Below are positions 42,564-50,956 of a DNA stretch of 64,000 nucleotides, in pieces. The translations under genes were made by a program, and so were the position numbers. Source of the DNA: Allomesorhizobium camelthorni (GTDB taxonomy: Bacteria > Pseudomonadota > Alphaproteobacteria > Rhizobiales > Rhizobiaceae); assembly GCF_011045125.1 (NCBI RefSeq), contig NZ_JAAKZF010000001.1, positions 124,001 to 188,000 of the forward strand, in the 5' to 3' direction. Within the stretch, counting starts at the first letter, position 1; every line of letters begins with the position of its first letter. The notes under the pieces were generated by a model that saw nothing but the letters and a program-made list of their open reading frames with translations, did not search any database and was not told the origin of the DNA.

Positions 42564-43550
42564 ATGCTGATTTCCGAAGTGATGGACGAGGCCGGGATCA
42601 TAAAGGTCGCCGTCCGCAATGGCGGGCCGGCGCGGATCGTGCGCAGCGCCAAGAGCGTCTATTCGCTGGCGCTGGAGGCAGCACGCTCCGGCTCGAGCCT
42701 TGCGGCGCTGATCGAAGCGCGGGGATTGGGCGAGGCCGTCGACCTCGAAGCCGCCTATCGCAAAGGGCTGCTGCGCTCGCCGATCAGCCATGCCGACCCG
42801 GCTCATCTCCACATCACCGGCACCGGGCTCACCCATCTCGGCTCGGCGGCGGCGCGCGACGCCATGCACCAGAAGCTGAACGGCGAGGAGACACTGACCG
42901 ATTCGATGAAGATGTTCCGCATGGGCATCGAAGGCGGCAAACCGGCCAGCGGCCAAATCGGCGTTCAGCCGGAATGGTTCTACAAGGGCAACGGCACCAT
43001 GGCTGTAGCCCCCGGCGCGCCGCTGATCTCGCCGCATTTCGCCAACGATGCGGGTGAGGAGCCGGAAATCGCCGGCATCTATGTCATAGGCGACGACGGC
43101 ACGCCTTTCCGCGTCGGCTTCGCGCTGTCGAACGAGTTCTCCGACCACGTTACCGAGCGGGTAAACTATCTCTATCTCGCCCATTCCAAGCTGCGCAACG
43201 CATCGTTCGGCCCCGAGATCCTGGTCGGCGAGCTGCCCGCAGATACGCGCGGCTCGTCACGCATCATCCGCAACGGCAGTGTTTTCTGGGAAAAGCCCTT
43301 CCTGTCCGGCGAAAGCAACATGTCGCATTCGATCGCTAATCTGGAGTACCATCACTTCAAATATCCGGTGTTTCGCCAGCCAGGCGACATCCATGTGCAT
43401 ATGTTCGGTACGGCGACGCTGTCTTTCGCAGATGGCGTCAAGACGGAACCGGGCGACGTGTTCGAAATCGAAGCGCCGGAATTCGGGCTGCCGCTTCGCA
43501 ATCCGCTGGCGGTGGATCGGCCGATTTCGGTCCAGGTGCGGGCGCTGTGA
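42564..43550 (+). CDS. gguC: GguC / AraD1 family protein
   Basis: 328 residues. Its C-terminal two-thirds resemble the FAH fold: GQIGVQPEWFYKGNGTMAVAPG, EPEIAGIYVIGDDGTPFRVGFALSNEFSDHV and ASFGPEILVGELPADTRGSSRI. It is the third gene of the classical gguABC order. Annotators call the group AraD1 and suggest a sugar-acid dehydratase or hydrolase step in L-arabinose or related aldose oxidation. The following SDR and aldehyde dehydrogenase support a catabolic role. The exact reaction is unproven. Confidence 0.88.
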   Translation: MLISEVMDEAGIIKVAVRNGGPARIVRSAKSVYSLALEAARSGSSLAALIEARGLGEAVDLEAAYRKGLLRSPISHADPAHLHITGTGLTHLGSAAARDAMHQKLNGEETLTDSMKMFRMGIEGGKPASGQIGVQPEWFYKGNGTMAVAPGAPLISPHFANDAGEEPEIAGIYVIGDDGTPFRVGFALSNEFSDHVTERVNYLYLAHSKLRNASFGPEILVGELPADTRGSSRIIRNGSVFWEKPFLSGESNMSHSIANLEYHHFKYPVFRQPGDIHVHMFGTATLSFADGVKTEPGDVFEIEAPEFGLPLRNPLAVDRPISVQVRAL

Positions 43551-43560
43551 GGGATCCGAT

Positions 43561-44337
43561 ATGAGTATGCAAGCTGTCAATTTCGCCCGCTACCCCGGGC
43601 TCTCCGGCGTTCCGGTCATCGTTTCCGGCGGCGCGAGCGGCATAGGCGAGGCGATCGTGCGCGCCTATGCGGCCGAGGGCGCCAAGGTAGGCTTCGTCGA
43701 TCTCGCCGAGGCCGAAGGCGAGGCGCTGGCCGCCGAGCTGAATTCCGGCGGTGGTTCGGCGACATTCCGGCGCTGCGACATCACCGACACCGACGCCTAC
43801 AGGGAAGCGCTGCGCGAGATAGAGGCCGTCCAGGGCCCGACGCGGGTGCTGCTTAACAATGCCGCCAACGACACAAGGCACAAATGGGACGAGGTCACTC
43901 CCGCCTATTTCGATAGCCGCATCGCAGTCAATCTGAAGCACATGTTCTTCGCTATCCAGGCTGTCGCGCCGGGCATGATCGCGGCGGGCGGCGGGTCGAT
44001 CGTCAATTTCGGCTCGGTCGGCTGGATGATGGCGACCGGCGGCTACCCGGTCTATGCCGCGTCCAAGGCTGCGGTCCACGGCATGACACGCTCGTTCGCC
44101 CGCGATCTCGGCCGGCACGGCATCCGCGTCAACACGCTGGTTCCGGGCTGGGTGATGACCAAGCGCCAGCTTGATCTTTGGATCGACGACGCCGCCAACG
44201 AACTGATCGACAAGAGCCAGTGCCTGGCCGGCCGCGTGCTGCCCGAAGACATTGCACGCATGGCGCTGTTTCTGGGTTCGGACGATGCCAAAATGTGCTC
44301 CGCCCAGAATTTCATCGTCGACGGCGGCTGGGTTTGA
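43561..44337 (+). CDS. SDR-family dehydrogenase, probable aldose 1-dehydrogenase
   Basis: 258 residues, a classical short-chain dehydrogenase. The NAD(P)-binding TGxxxGIG is present as SGGASGIGEAIV. NNAAND is the NNAG variant. Ser in FGSVGWM and YPVYAASK supply the Ser-Tyr-Lys triad, and the C-terminal QNFIVDGGWV is typical. It lies 10 bp after gguC with GAGGGA before the ATG. Position between a sugar transporter/GguC and a semialdehyde dehydrogenase suggests the first oxidation of arabinose, xylose or galactose to its lactone. Substrate is inferred from context only. Confidence 0.82.
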   Translation: MSMQAVNFARYPGLSGVPVIVSGGASGIGEAIVRAYAAEGAKVGFVDLAEAEGEALAAELNSGGGSATFRRCDITDTDAYREALREIEAVQGPTRVLLNNAANDTRHKWDEVTPAYFDSRIAVNLKHMFFAIQAVAPGMIAAGGGSIVNFGSVGWMMATGGYPVYAASKAAVHGMTRSFARDLGRHGIRVNTLVPGWVMTKRQLDLWIDDAANELIDKSQCLAGRVLPEDIARMALFLGSDDAKMCSAQNFIVDGGWV

Positions 44338-44476
44338 GGGTGTAATCAGGCCAGTATTCCGACCCCGCGTCACGCATGCGGGGTGACTTGCCGCGCGAAA
44401 CTCAGTACCAGCCTGCATCTACGGATCGGCTGGCAATCCGGTCCATGCGCGGCCATCAGCAAGCAAGGAAATCGAT

Positions 44477-45913
44477 ATGAGCGAACTGTTCAGGAACCTG
44501 ATCGGAGGCGAGTGGGTCGACGGCGAGGCCATTCCCAACATCAACCCGTCGGACACAAACGATGTGGTGGGCGAATATGCCCGCGCCAGCAAAGACGATG
44601 CACAGGCGGCGATCGCGGCGGCCAAGGCCGCCTTTCCGGCCTGGTCGCGCTCGGGCCTGCTCGAGCGCCACGCGGTGCTGCGCAAGACCGCGGACGAGAT
44701 CACGGCGCGCAAGGAAGAACTGGGGCGGCTTCTGTCGCGCGAGGAAGGCAAGACGCTGGCCGAGGGCATCGGCGAAACCGTGCGCGCGGCGCAGATATTC
44801 GATTTCTTCGCCGGTGAGGCGCTGAGGCTGGCCGGCGAGATCCTGCCCAGCGTCAGGCCGGGCGTCAGCGTCGAGGTGACGCGCGAGGCTGTCGGCGTGG
44901 TCGGCATCATCACGCCGTGGAATTTTCCGATCGCGATCCCGGCCTGGAAGATCGCACCGGCGCTCTGCTACGGCAATACGGTCGTGTTCAAGCCGGCGGA
45001 CCTGGTGCCCGGCTGCTCGTGGGCGATTGTCGACATCCTCCACCGTGCCGGCCTGCCGAAGGGCGTGATGAACCTGATCATGGGCAAGGGCTCGGTGGTC
45101 GGGCAGGCCATGCTCGATAGCCCCGACATCGACGCCATCACCTTCACCGGCTCGGTCGCGACGGGCAAGCGGGTCGCAGCGGCAAGCGTCGAGCACATGC
45201 GCAAGTTCCAGCTCGAAATGGGCGGCAAGAACCCACTTGTCGTGCTCGACGACGCCAATCTCGACATCGCGGTGGACTGCGCCGTCAACGGGGCCTTCTT
45301 CTCGACCGGCCAACGCTGCACGGCGTCGTCCCGGCTGATCGTAACGGAAGGCATCCATGACAGGTTCGTGGAGGCGGTGACGGCGCGGCTGAAGGGCCTG
45401 GTCGTTGACAATGCCCTGAAAGCCGGCACGCATATCGGCCCGGTGGTCGACGAGAGTCAGTTCGGCCAGGACGAGAAGTACATCGCAATCGGTCGCGAAG
45501 AGGGCGCCAAGCTCGCCTTCGGCGGCGAGCGGCTCGACCGCGAAACGCCGGGCTTCTACCTGCAGCCGGCGCTGTTCACCGAAGCGACGAACCAGATGCG
45601 AATCTCGCGCGAGGAGATCTTCGGGCCGGTGGCGTCGGTGATCCGGGTCAAGGACTACGAGGAGGCGCTGCACACAGCCAACGACACGCCTTTCGGCCTT
45701 TCCTCGGGCATCGTCACCACCAGCCTGAAGCACGCGACGCATTACAAGCGCAACGCTCAGGCAGGCATGGTGATGGTCAACGTGCCGACGGCCGGCGTCG
45801 ACTTCCACGTGCCGTTCGGAGGATCCAAAGGTTCGAGCTACGGCCCGAAGGAACAAGGCCGCTACGCCGCCGAATTCTACACGACGGTGAAGACGGCCTA
45901 TACCGCTGCCTGA
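44477..45913 (+). CDS. Aldehyde dehydrogenase, probable 2-oxoglutarate semialdehyde dehydrogenase
   Basis: 478 residues. GVVGIITPWNFPIAIPAWK, TFTGSVATGKRVA, the base Glu in LEMGGKNPLVVLDD and nucleophile Cys281 in FFSTGQRCTASSR are all present. It closely resembles the KGSADH group that finishes the non-phosphorylative pentose and sugar-acid routes, giving 2-oxoglutarate. Together with gguC and the SDR it would complete such a pathway. The start has no strong Shine-Dalgarno; AAGGAAA lies just upstream. Confidence 0.88.
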   Translation: MSELFRNLIGGEWVDGEAIPNINPSDTNDVVGEYARASKDDAQAAIAAAKAAFPAWSRSGLLERHAVLRKTADEITARKEELGRLLSREEGKTLAEGIGETVRAAQIFDFFAGEALRLAGEILPSVRPGVSVEVTREAVGVVGIITPWNFPIAIPAWKIAPALCYGNTVVFKPADLVPGCSWAIVDILHRAGLPKGVMNLIMGKGSVVGQAMLDSPDIDAITFTGSVATGKRVAAASVEHMRKFQLEMGGKNPLVVLDDANLDIAVDCAVNGAFFSTGQRCTASSRLIVTEGIHDRFVEAVTARLKGLVVDNALKAGTHIGPVVDESQFGQDEKYIAIGREEGAKLAFGGERLDRETPGFYLQPALFTEATNQMRISREEIFGPVASVIRVKDYEEALHTANDTPFGLSSGIVTTSLKHATHYKRNAQAGMVMVNVPTAGVDFHVPFGGSKGSSYGPKEQGRYAAEFYTTVKTAYTAA

Positions 45914-45924
45914 TTGCGATCGGG

Positions 45925-45951
45925 GGGCGGTGCGGCTGGACCGCACCGCCC
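45925..45951. terminator. GC-rich hairpin between convergent genes
   Basis: A perfect 11-bp stem GGGCGGTGCGG/CCGCACCGCCC with loop CTGGA lies between the aldehyde dehydrogenase stop and the GntR stop. It lacks a true T-run on either strand (GTTCT on the plus side). A bidirectional end signal, probably factor-assisted, is likely. Confidence 0.6.
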
Positions 45952-45955
45952 GTTC

Positions 45956-46738
45956 TCACACCCGCGCAATAACCTCGTCGGTGTTGGCCAGAAGCTTGCG
46001 CACCGCGTTGCGGGCGGCTTCGGGACGACGCAGCCGGATCGCCTTCTCGATGGCCTCGTGCAGTCCCTGCGCGTGGCGCAGATCGTCTGCCTCGCGCGTG
46101 ACGAAGACGAACAGATGCGCGAGCGCCGATTCGATAAGTGTACCGAGCGGCACCAGCAGTTCGTTGCCGGACGCCCGCAGAATGGCGAGGTGAAAGCGTG
46201 TGTCAGCCTGCGTGCGCTGCGGCAGCGATGTCGCTTCGCCCATTTCCCGGCAAGCGGTGCTGATTTCGGCCATCTGTTCGTCGGTCCGCCGCAATGCCGC
46301 GAGCGCGGTAGCCTCCGGCTCGATGATATGGCGGAATTCCTGGACCGATATCAGGAAGGCTTCGCGGTTGGGCGAGGTCGCATACCAGGTCAGCACGTCT
46401 CGATCGAGCAGGTTCCAGCGATCGCGCGGCTCAACCCAACTGCCGACCTTGGGCCGCGAGCTGAGCAGGCTCTTGGCCATCAGCATCTTGATCGCCTCGC
46501 GCACCGCCGAACGGCTGACCTCGAAAGTTTCGGCCCATTTCGCCTCGTTGGGCAGTATGCTGCCGGGCGGATAGTCGCCGCGCACGATGCGCTGGCCGAT
46601 CTCGTTGGCCACTGACGCGTGCACGCTGGTGCCGACGATCCGTGAATTGTTGGCACGCCCGCTGCCGGCCTGCGGCGCGGCAGGCAGGAGCGCTTCCGCC
46701 TCCACTGCTTCGGCCTTCATCGATTTTCCAGTACGCAT
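45956..46738 (-). CDS. GntR-family regulator, FCD subfamily
   Basis: 260 residues. A winged HTH (about 40-100: VANEIGQRIVRGDYPPGSILPNEAKWAETFEVSRSAVREAIKML) is followed by the all-helical FCD effector domain with its metal-ligand Asp and His residues (RFHLAILRASGN, LHEAIEKAI). FadR-like FCD regulators usually respond to sugar acids or other carboxylates. The gene is followed on the same strand by no catabolic gene, but lies between the sugar-oxidation operon and a minus-strand ABC set, either of which it may control. Start ATG 46738; the frame extends to 46831. Confidence 0.88.
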   Translation of the reverse strand: MRTGKSMKAEAVEAEALLPAAPQAGSGRANNSRIVGTSVHASVANEIGQRIVRGDYPPGSILPNEAKWAETFEVSRSAVREAIKMLMAKSLLSSRPKVGSWVEPRDRWNLLDRDVLTWYATSPNREAFLISVQEFRHIIEPEATALAALRRTDEQMAEISTACREMGEATSLPQRTQADTRFHLAILRASGNELLVPLGTLIESALAHLFVFVTREADDLRHAQGLHEAIEKAIRLRRPEAARNAVRKLLANTDEVIARV

Positions 46739-46760
46739 TGAACTTCCCCTGCCCGATCCC

Positions 46761-47759
46761 TCAATTGTCGGCTTCGCGCCTTGCGCGGATGCGATCGAAC
46801 GCAACGGCAAGGACGATGAAGCTGCCGACAAAGGTTCCTTGCCAGAAGGTGCTGATTCCCAAAAGGGTCAAGCTGTTGCGAATGATCTCGATGAGCGCTG
46901 CGCCGACCACCGACCCGAACACGGTGCCCGCGCCGCCCATCAGATTGGCGCCGCCGATGACCGCCGCTGCGATCACGCTCAGTTCCATCGACTGGCCGAG
47001 ATTGGTGGTGACGCCGCCGAGCCAGCCGGCCTCCAGCACGCCTGCAATGCCGGCAAACAGCGCCGAGAACATGTAGACGCTGACCTTGAGCCGTCGAACG
47101 GCGATGCCCGTCAGCACCGCCGCCTTTTCGTTACTGCCGATGGCGAAGACGTGACAGCCCCAGCGTGTCCATTTCAAGAGAAGCGCGGTGACGACCGCCA
47201 GTATGACCAGCGCGATGACCGGATTGGCGATCCCGAAAGTCGAACCGCCGCCGAGCCAGAAGAGTTGCTTCTCGTCTGGCCCGAACTGATAGATCATCTT
47301 GTTGTTGGAAAGCACCATGGCGGCGCTGCGCGCCACCGACAGCATGCCCAGTGTGACCACGAAGGGCGGGATGCGGAGATAGGCGATCAGCACACCGTTG
47401 ATGCCGCCAATCAGCAGCGAAACGGCTAGCGCTGCGCTAGCGCCCGCCCAAAGCGGGTAGCCGGCATTCATGATGATGGCCAGAACCATCGCCGACAGGC
47501 ACAGGATCGAGCCGACCGACAGGTCGATGCCGCCGGAAATGATGACGACTGTCATGCCGAGAGCGATGATGGCGACGAAGGCGAAATTTCGCGTGACGTT
47601 GAAGAGGTTCTGCGGCGTAGCGAAAGTGTCGGTGACGAGTGTCAGCGTCACGCATGCGATCAGCGCCGCGAGGAATACCCAGAAGGCCTGCTTCGACAGC
47701 ATCCACGAGATCGGCGTATGGGTCTGCCTGGCTATCGCTTCGTCGATGCTTGAAACCAT
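46761..47759 (-). CDS. RbsC-like sugar ABC transporter permease
   Basis: 332 residues with eight to ten membrane helices. ALGMTVVIISGGIDLSVGSIL and SELSVIAAAVIGGANLMGGAGTVFG-like blocks (here MELSVIAAAV) mark the RbsC/FrcC group. It lies 29 bp downstream of the single-domain ATPase on the same strand and 22 bp upstream of the GntR start. Substrate unknown. Confidence 0.92.
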   Translation of the reverse strand: MVSSIDEAIARQTHTPISWMLSKQAFWVFLAALIACVTLTLVTDTFATPQNLFNVTRNFAFVAIIALGMTVVIISGGIDLSVGSILCLSAMVLAIIMNAGYPLWAGASAALAVSLLIGGINGVLIAYLRIPPFVVTLGMLSVARSAAMVLSNNKMIYQFGPDEKQLFWLGGGSTFGIANPVIALVILAVVTALLLKWTRWGCHVFAIGSNEKAAVLTGIAVRRLKVSVYMFSALFAGIAGVLEAGWLGGVTTNLGQSMELSVIAAAVIGGANLMGGAGTVFGSVVGAALIEIIRNSLTLLGISTFWQGTFVGSFIVLAVAFDRIRARREADN

Positions 47760-47788
47760 GTGTCTGCCCCGGCTATCCGTTCAGGTAT

Positions 47789-48529
<741 letters not shown>

Positions 48530-48881
48530 CGACACCTCCAGTCGTCTAGTCCTAAGGCTATTAGCATCGGTTTGCCTGCAATGGTCAATAGAATGATAAA
48601 ACGTATCATATGATTTGTAGGACAATTGTTGACTCATGCTTCGGCTTGCGCTTAGTTGCCTGCCGGGAGGTCCGGCATGTTCGTTCTGATTACAGGCGCA
48701 TCGGGCAGGCATCGCCACGCGGCGTGTTCCGACACGCGCCTGCGGCTTGCTATCCCGGCAATTCCATATGGACGAACAGCTTGGCAGGCCTTGCCGTGCA
48801 ATCACGGCTGAAACGGCCGGCGGCTTGCCCGCCGGAATGAGAGTGTTTGAATTATAACGACACCATCATTGGGAGGATGAC
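48530..48881. promoter_or_regulatory. Shared control region of the two divergent sugar-transport sets
   Basis: 352 bp. At 48615-48625 TTGT-AGG-ACAA is a perfect dyad that matches the general GntR/FCD operator form (TNGTNNNACNA). Just left, ATGATA-N5-TATCAT (about 48593-48609) is a second dyad in an AT-rich stretch likely to hold the promoters. Further right lies an apparent remnant gene start at 48677. GGGAGG precedes the ATG at 48882. Confidence 0.55.
48677..48814 (+). pseudogene. Possible truncated start of a Rossmann-fold (SDR/epimerase) gene
   Basis: After GGGAGG, ATG 48677 opens MFVLITGASGR, the standard beginning of an NAD-binding SDR or epimerase (V-x-V-T-G-A-S-G-x-I-G). The expected IG is replaced by HRH, and about 30 unrelated residues follow before a stop. 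It looks like a deletion scar that kept the ribosome-binding site and first 11 codons. Short match, so tentative. Confidence 0.4.
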
Positions 48882-49874
48882 ATGCACAAACTGCTTACCG
48901 GCATTGTTGCCGGCGCCGCCCTCGCGGCAATGGCCGGTTCTGCCCTGGCTCAGGAAAAGACCCTGGCCATCGTGGTCAAGGGTCTCGACAATCCGTTCTT
49001 CGAGCAGATCAATCTCGGCTGCCAGAAGTGGAACAACGAGAACGCCTCGTCCGGGTACAAGTGTCTCTACACCGGCCCGGCCTCCAGCGCCGATGAGGCC
49101 GGCGAGATTCAGATCGTCGAAGACCTGCTGACGCGGCCGGATGTGGCGGCGATTGCGATTTCGCCGTCCAATGCGCCGCTGATGGCCAATCTTCTGAAGA
49201 AAGCCGCGCCGAAAATTCCGGTCATGACGATCGACGCCGATCTCGCCGCGGCCGACGCGGCGCTGCGCAAGACCTATCTCGGCACCGACAACTATCTTAT
49301 GGGCGTCAAGTTTGCGGAGCACCTGCAGAAGCTGAAACCCGAAGGTGGCACGATCTGCCTGCAGCTCGGCAACGTCGCCGCCGACAACATCAACGCACGC
49401 GCCGCCGGCACCCGCGACACACTTTCCGGAGAAAAAGGCATCGAGCGGCTGACGGGCCAGAATGGCTGGACGGAGATCGATGGTTGCCCAGTCTTCACAA
49501 ACGACCAGATCGACCTCGCCAACCAGCAGATGGCCGATACCTTCACAGCCAACCCCGATCTCGATGCCTTCGTTCTGGAGGGCGGCTGGGCGCAATTCGC
49601 GCCGCAGGCCTATGCGCAGGTGACGGACCAAGTGAAGGCTAAGTTGGACTCGAAAGACCTGATCATCGTCGCCGGCGACACGCTGCCGCCGCAGATGGAG
49701 GCGATCAAGGCCGGGCGCAGCCATGTCCAGGTCGGCCAGCGGCCGTTCGAGATGGGCTACCGCGCGCCGTCAGTGATGATGGACCTCATCGCCGGCAAGG
49801 CGGTCGAGCCGGTCATCTACACCGGGCTCGACGAATGCATGCAGGAAACGGTCGACACCTGCATCGCCAAGTGA
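48882..49874 (+). CDS. Sugar ABC transporter periplasmic binding protein (first copy)
   Basis: 330 residues. The signal peptide (1-23, ending SALAQE) precedes a type I binding protein: LAIVVKGLDNPFFEQINLGC, VAAIAISPSNAPLMANLLKKA, PVMTIDADLAAADAALRKTYLGTDN and LIIVAGDTLPPQMEAIKAG. It contains Cys pairs (GC...KC, EC...TC) that could form disulfides. A second, dissimilar binding protein follows 74 bp later. This one may serve the minus-strand ATPase/permease that lacks its own binding protein; that pairing is an inference from position. Confidence 0.9.
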   Translation: MHKLLTGIVAGAALAAMAGSALAQEKTLAIVVKGLDNPFFEQINLGCQKWNNENASSGYKCLYTGPASSADEAGEIQIVEDLLTRPDVAAIAISPSNAPLMANLLKKAAPKIPVMTIDADLAAADAALRKTYLGTDNYLMGVKFAEHLQKLKPEGGTICLQLGNVAADNINARAAGTRDTLSGEKGIERLTGQNGWTEIDGCPVFTNDQIDLANQQMADTFTANPDLDAFVLEGGWAQFAPQAYAQVTDQVKAKLDSKDLIIVAGDTLPPQMEAIKAGRSHVQVGQRPFEMGYRAPSVMMDLIAGKAVEPVIYTGLDECMQETVDTCIAK

Positions 49875-49885
49875 ACGCGCATAGA

Positions 49886-49914
49886 GCGGGGCCGGCTTGC
49901 CAGCTGGCCTCCGC
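49886..49914 (+). repeat. Hairpin between the two binding-protein genes
   Basis: AGCGGGGCC...GGCCTCCGCT can fold with one mismatch around GGCTTGCCAGCT. It lies 12 bp after the first binding-protein stop. No T-run, so it acts more as an mRNA-stabilising or attenuating stem than as a terminator. Confidence 0.45.
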
Positions 49915-49948
49915 TTGCCCGTAACCCAGAGATCTCAAGGAGATCGAG

Positions 49949-50899
49949 ATGAAACTCCGCCTTGCGACTTGCGCATTGATGATTACGGCCGCCTTTGCGG
50001 CAACCGACGCGAACGCTCAGGACAAGAAGGCGCTCGCCTTCGTCGTCAACGGCGCTTCCGATTTCTGGAAACTCGCCGAAGCCGGCGTGAAGAAGGCTCA
50101 GGAAGAGCTGCCGAATTACGATCTGCAGTTCAAATATCCAGAACAGGCAGCAGCCGCCGTGCAGCAGCGCCTGATGGACGATCTGGTCGCCGCCGGCGTC
50201 TCCGCCGTCATGGTGAGCGCCGTCGACCCGAAATCGTCTACCGATGCGCTCAACAAGGTCGGCGCGCAGGTGCCGCTGTTCACCACCGACAGCGATGCGC
50301 CCGACACCAACCGCATCGCCTATATCGGCTCGTCCAACACCGACGCCGGCAAGCAGGCCGGCGAGATTGCGCTGAAGGCGCTGCCGGATGGCGGCAAATG
50401 CATCGGCTTCGTCGGTCTTCCCGGCGCCGACAATGCGCGAGAGCGCATCGAAGGCATGAAGTCGGTGATCGCCGGCTCCAAAGTCGAACTGGTCGATGTC
50501 CGCGGCGACGATATCGACATGACCCGGGCCAAACGCAATGTCGAGGACGCGCTGGCGGCAAACCCGGACATAGACTGCATGGTCGGTTTCTATTCGTACA
50601 ACCCGCCGCGCATCTACGAAGTGCTGAAGGAATCGGGCAAGCTCGGCGAGATCACCATCGTCGCCTTCGACGAGGATCCGATCACGCTCGGCGGAGTCAA
50701 GGAAGGGACGATCGCTGCAACTGTGGTGCAGCAGCCTTACGAATGGGGTTACCAGGGCATGAAGCTGATGGCGAAGTATCTCGAGGGCGACAAGTCGGTG
50801 GTTCCCGACGACAAGCTCGTCATCGTGCCCACCAAGATCATCGACAAAGCAAATGTCGATGCTTTCGAGGCCGAACTCAAGGCGCGTATCGGCGGCTGA
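49949..50899 (+). CDS. Sugar ABC transporter periplasmic binding protein (second copy)
   Basis: 316 residues. The signal peptide (1-24, ending ANAQD) precedes a type I fold: LAFVVNGASDFWKLAEAGVKKA, VSAVMVSAVDPKSSTDAL, RIAYIGSSNTDAGKQAGEIALKAL, FVGLPGADNARERIEGM and ITIVAFDEDPITLGGVKEG. It is only distantly like the preceding binding protein. AAGGAG precedes the ATG. The following two-domain ATPase and permease on the same strand are its likely partners. Confidence 0.92.
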   Translation: MKLRLATCALMITAAFAATDANAQDKKALAFVVNGASDFWKLAEAGVKKAQEELPNYDLQFKYPEQAAAAVQQRLMDDLVAAGVSAVMVSAVDPKSSTDALNKVGAQVPLFTTDSDAPDTNRIAYIGSSNTDAGKQAGEIALKALPDGGKCIGFVGLPGADNARERIEGMKSVIAGSKVELVDVRGDDIDMTRAKRNVEDALAANPDIDCMVGFYSYNPPRIYEVLKESGKLGEITIVAFDEDPITLGGVKEGTIAATVVQQPYEWGYQGMKLMAKYLEGDKSVVPDDKLVIVPTKIIDKANVDAFEAELKARIGG

Positions 50900-50910
50900 T
50901 GCCTCGAACC

Positions 50911-50944
50911 GAGCAGGCCGGCCCCACTCCCTGCCGGCCTGCTT
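50911..50944 (+). repeat. Perfect stem-loop after the second binding-protein gene
   Basis: GCAGGCCGG (50913-50921) pairs with CCGGCCTGC (50934-50942), extended by one A-T pair, around a 12-nt loop. It sits between the binding-protein stop and the ATPase start, the usual place for a stem that keeps binding-protein mRNA abundant relative to the membrane parts. Confidence 0.7.
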
Positions 50945-50956
50945 CGGCGCTCTTGC

